A DNA stretch of 64,000 nt, from positions 94,856,287 to 94,920,286 of the forward strand of contig CM040428.1 of assembly GCA_022702705.1 (NCBI GenBank), read 5' to 3'. Positions 62,601 to 64,000 of the stretch are shown piece by piece (within the stretch, counting starts at the first letter, position 1; each line of letters opens with the position of its first letter). Both the position numbers and the translations under genes were made by a program. The DNA comes from Papilionanthe hookeriana x Papilionanthe teres (lineage: Eukaryota; Streptophyta; Magnoliopsida; Asparagales; Orchidaceae). The notes beneath the pieces are model-generated. The model was not told where the DNA came from, made no database searches, and was given only the letters and a program-made list of their open reading frames with translations.

Positions 62601-64000
62601 ACGATGACCAGGAGCTGTCGGATCGCGTGTGTATCGAGCGGACGGCCAGGATTGCGCCAGAAAGAGTAATGAGACATGAATCGCGGGCCCCTGGAGCGCT
62701 GAGTAGGATGGCGGCGCCGAATCAGGAGACGACGCGTGGCCTTTCGGAGCTGCCGAGGATGGCGTGGCGTCGCGTGGATAAGTAGGAAATTAGGGTTATT
62801 TTCTATTTATTTAATTACTAGAACTTTGAAAATTCATAACTTTGTGTAGAAAAATCCTAAAAATAAAATAAAAATACCCTCTTGCTCAGTGAATAGAGGA
62901 GAATAATGTGGAAAAGAAATTATGTAATTTCATTAAGTATTTTATTTTTAATTATTTATTTACTCTCTGCACTATTTCAATTCTCCATGCATAAAAGAAA
63001 TTCACTATGGCATGAGACCATAGGGCTTTTGAAGCCTCTAAACTTGGGAACATTCCCTGAATTTTCTAAGGTCAGAGGCCATCCCTATGAGAAGTTATTG
63101 ATTTTTCAAATTCATGTCATTGTTTTGATTATTTTAATTCCAATAATTAGCATGTTGAGAAATAAATTCTAGGAAAATTTGGTGATGTTTCTTATGACCA
63201 GAAAACCCTAGGAAAAGTCATTTTTGAGTTAATTCACTTTGAACAACCCTAATTGGCCTAAATACCCAAAAGTGAACTTTAATTAATTAGGGTTAACCAT
63301 TCATCAAATTAACTTAAAAATAATTCTCCACTATCCTTTAGGGATAGGAGAACACCACATAAAAATTTTAAAACAATTAGACTTGATTAACCCCACCAAA
63401 TGGGTTGATTAAGCCTCTTAAGTAAAAATGGGTAAAATTAAACTTTAAAAATTTATAACTCACAAAATATTTTTCAAAAATTCACAAAATATGTTTTGGA
63501 GCCTCTCTGATATCAAATGAAGTTAAGAAAATTAAAATTGTAATTTTCTAAAAAAGTTGATTTTTTAAGCTTATTTTAATATTTTAATAATTAAAAAATA
63601 ATAAAAATCACAAAAATATTTAAAATAACCAAAATGTCACATTTTGAATTCTAATCACTTAGGAACAAACCAAATATTTTCCCTAAGTCCCTAGGGTAAG
63701 ATATTGAATTTTAAAGGCTTAATGTAAATTTTAATATTAAAAAATGTATTTTCCAACTGTTTCACTAAAATAAATCTAATAAATCAAATAAAAACCAGAA
63801 AATTATAAAAATTGGTTTCTGATTTCTCTGATATCAGAAAGATTTTTGAAAAAATATAAAATTCATTTTTCAACCTTTATTTTATTTTTAAATTAATTAA
63901 TGATCCAAAACTAAAAATAATTATAATAAATAAAATAAAATTCAAAAAAACACCAAAATTGGTCCAAGTGGTCCTCTGGTTATTAGGAACATCCCATAAT
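59679..64000 (+). repeat. 3' LTR of element C (cut by window end)
   Basis: It starts TGTTGACC and is nearly identical to 33600 onward. It keeps the about 1.06 kb (around 60955-62037) that the 5' LTR has lost, including TATTTAAA. AAAGGTATG is near 62401 and the dyad at 62481-62515. The AATTA array and the LTR end lie outside the window. The short open frame at 62906-63172 matches frames in LTRs A and C and is not considered a gene. Confidence 0.93.
61975..61982 (+). promoter_or_regulatory. TATA-like TATTTAAA in the C 3' LTR
   Basis: It is followed about 20 bases later by the conserved CCTCTCGGC and lies about 420 bp upstream of the donor-like AAAGGTATG. It is present in B and D too, but missing from LTR A and from the C 5' LTR. 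It is a core promoter candidate; transcription start mapping would decide. Confidence 0.45.

Larger units (their letters stand above)
33600..64000 (+). mobile_element. Element C: Tat/Ogre-like LTR retrotransposon with an AlkB ORF
   Basis: The two LTR starts (33600 and 59679) differ at only about six of the first 270 bases, so they are partners. Between them lie the PBS, ORF1, gag, protease, reverse transcriptase, two RNase H domains, integrase, ORF3 with an AlkB domain, and a 3' tandem repeat. The internal region is 19.9 kb, or 12.2 kb without the nested solo LTR and one target-site copy. With LTRs of about 7.2 kb before deletion, the original element was about 26 kb. Giant size, tRNA-Arg priming, an extra 5' ORF and dual RNase H fit the Tat clade, Ogre group. 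The 3' LTR runs out of the window. Confidence 0.93.

Overview
The window looks like a repeat-only stretch of a large plant nuclear genome. I see no host gene, tRNA, rRNA or CRISPR array. It is built from nested copies of one giant Ty3/gypsy LTR-retrotransposon family and from long purine/pyrimidine-asymmetric arrays. The family looks like the Tat/Ogre lineage: LTRs of 6-8 kb, a primer-binding site matching the 3' end of tRNA-Arg, an extra ORF upstream of gag, two RNase H domains in tandem, and tandem repeats in the 3' untranslated region. The carried oxygenase resembles plant ALKBH9/10 RNA demethylases, which also points to a plant. The species cannot be read from the sequence.

Layout. 1-9977 is the 3' end of element A (+ strand): a broken AlkB-like domain, an 82-bp tandem repeat, then a 7.3-kb LTR. 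9978-19638 is an array of alternating CT-rich and GA-rich blocks. 19639-21170 is a truncated minus-strand LTR, followed by about 370 bp I cannot assign. 21539-28815 is a plus-strand LTR (B) missing its 3' end. 28816-33599 is a second GA/CT/GA array that shares long alignable stretches with the first. 33600 to beyond 64000 is element C, the main element: 5' LTR (33600-39776), PBS, ORF1, gag, protease-RT-RNaseH-aRNaseH, integrase, ORF3 with an AlkB domain, a 46-bp tandem repeat, and the start of the 3' LTR at 59679. Its integrase gene is split by a minus-strand solo LTR of the same family (D, 47778-55493) flanked by the 5-bp target duplication GGGCA.

The most interesting point is that this family carries a third ORF, downstream of integrase, ending in an AlkB-type Fe(II)/2-oxoglutarate dioxygenase of the ALKBH9/10 (RNA m6A eraser) kind. 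It occurs in both elements whose 3' ends are visible, so it is a family component and not a chance capture. The N-terminal part of ORF3 aligns colinearly with ORF1 upstream of gag, which suggests that ORF1 was duplicated behind integrase and joined to a host-derived demethylase. A retroelement encoding its own RNA demethylase could act on its own RNA, by analogy with AlkB domains in some plant RNA viruses; that is inference.

All visible coding regions of element C carry frameshifts or stops, and its 5' LTR has lost a promoter-like segment, so this copy is not autonomous. Conserved splice-site-like sequences in the LTRs and just before the ORF1 and ORF3 start codons suggest spliced leaders or subgenomic mRNAs. 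All alignments were made by eye.
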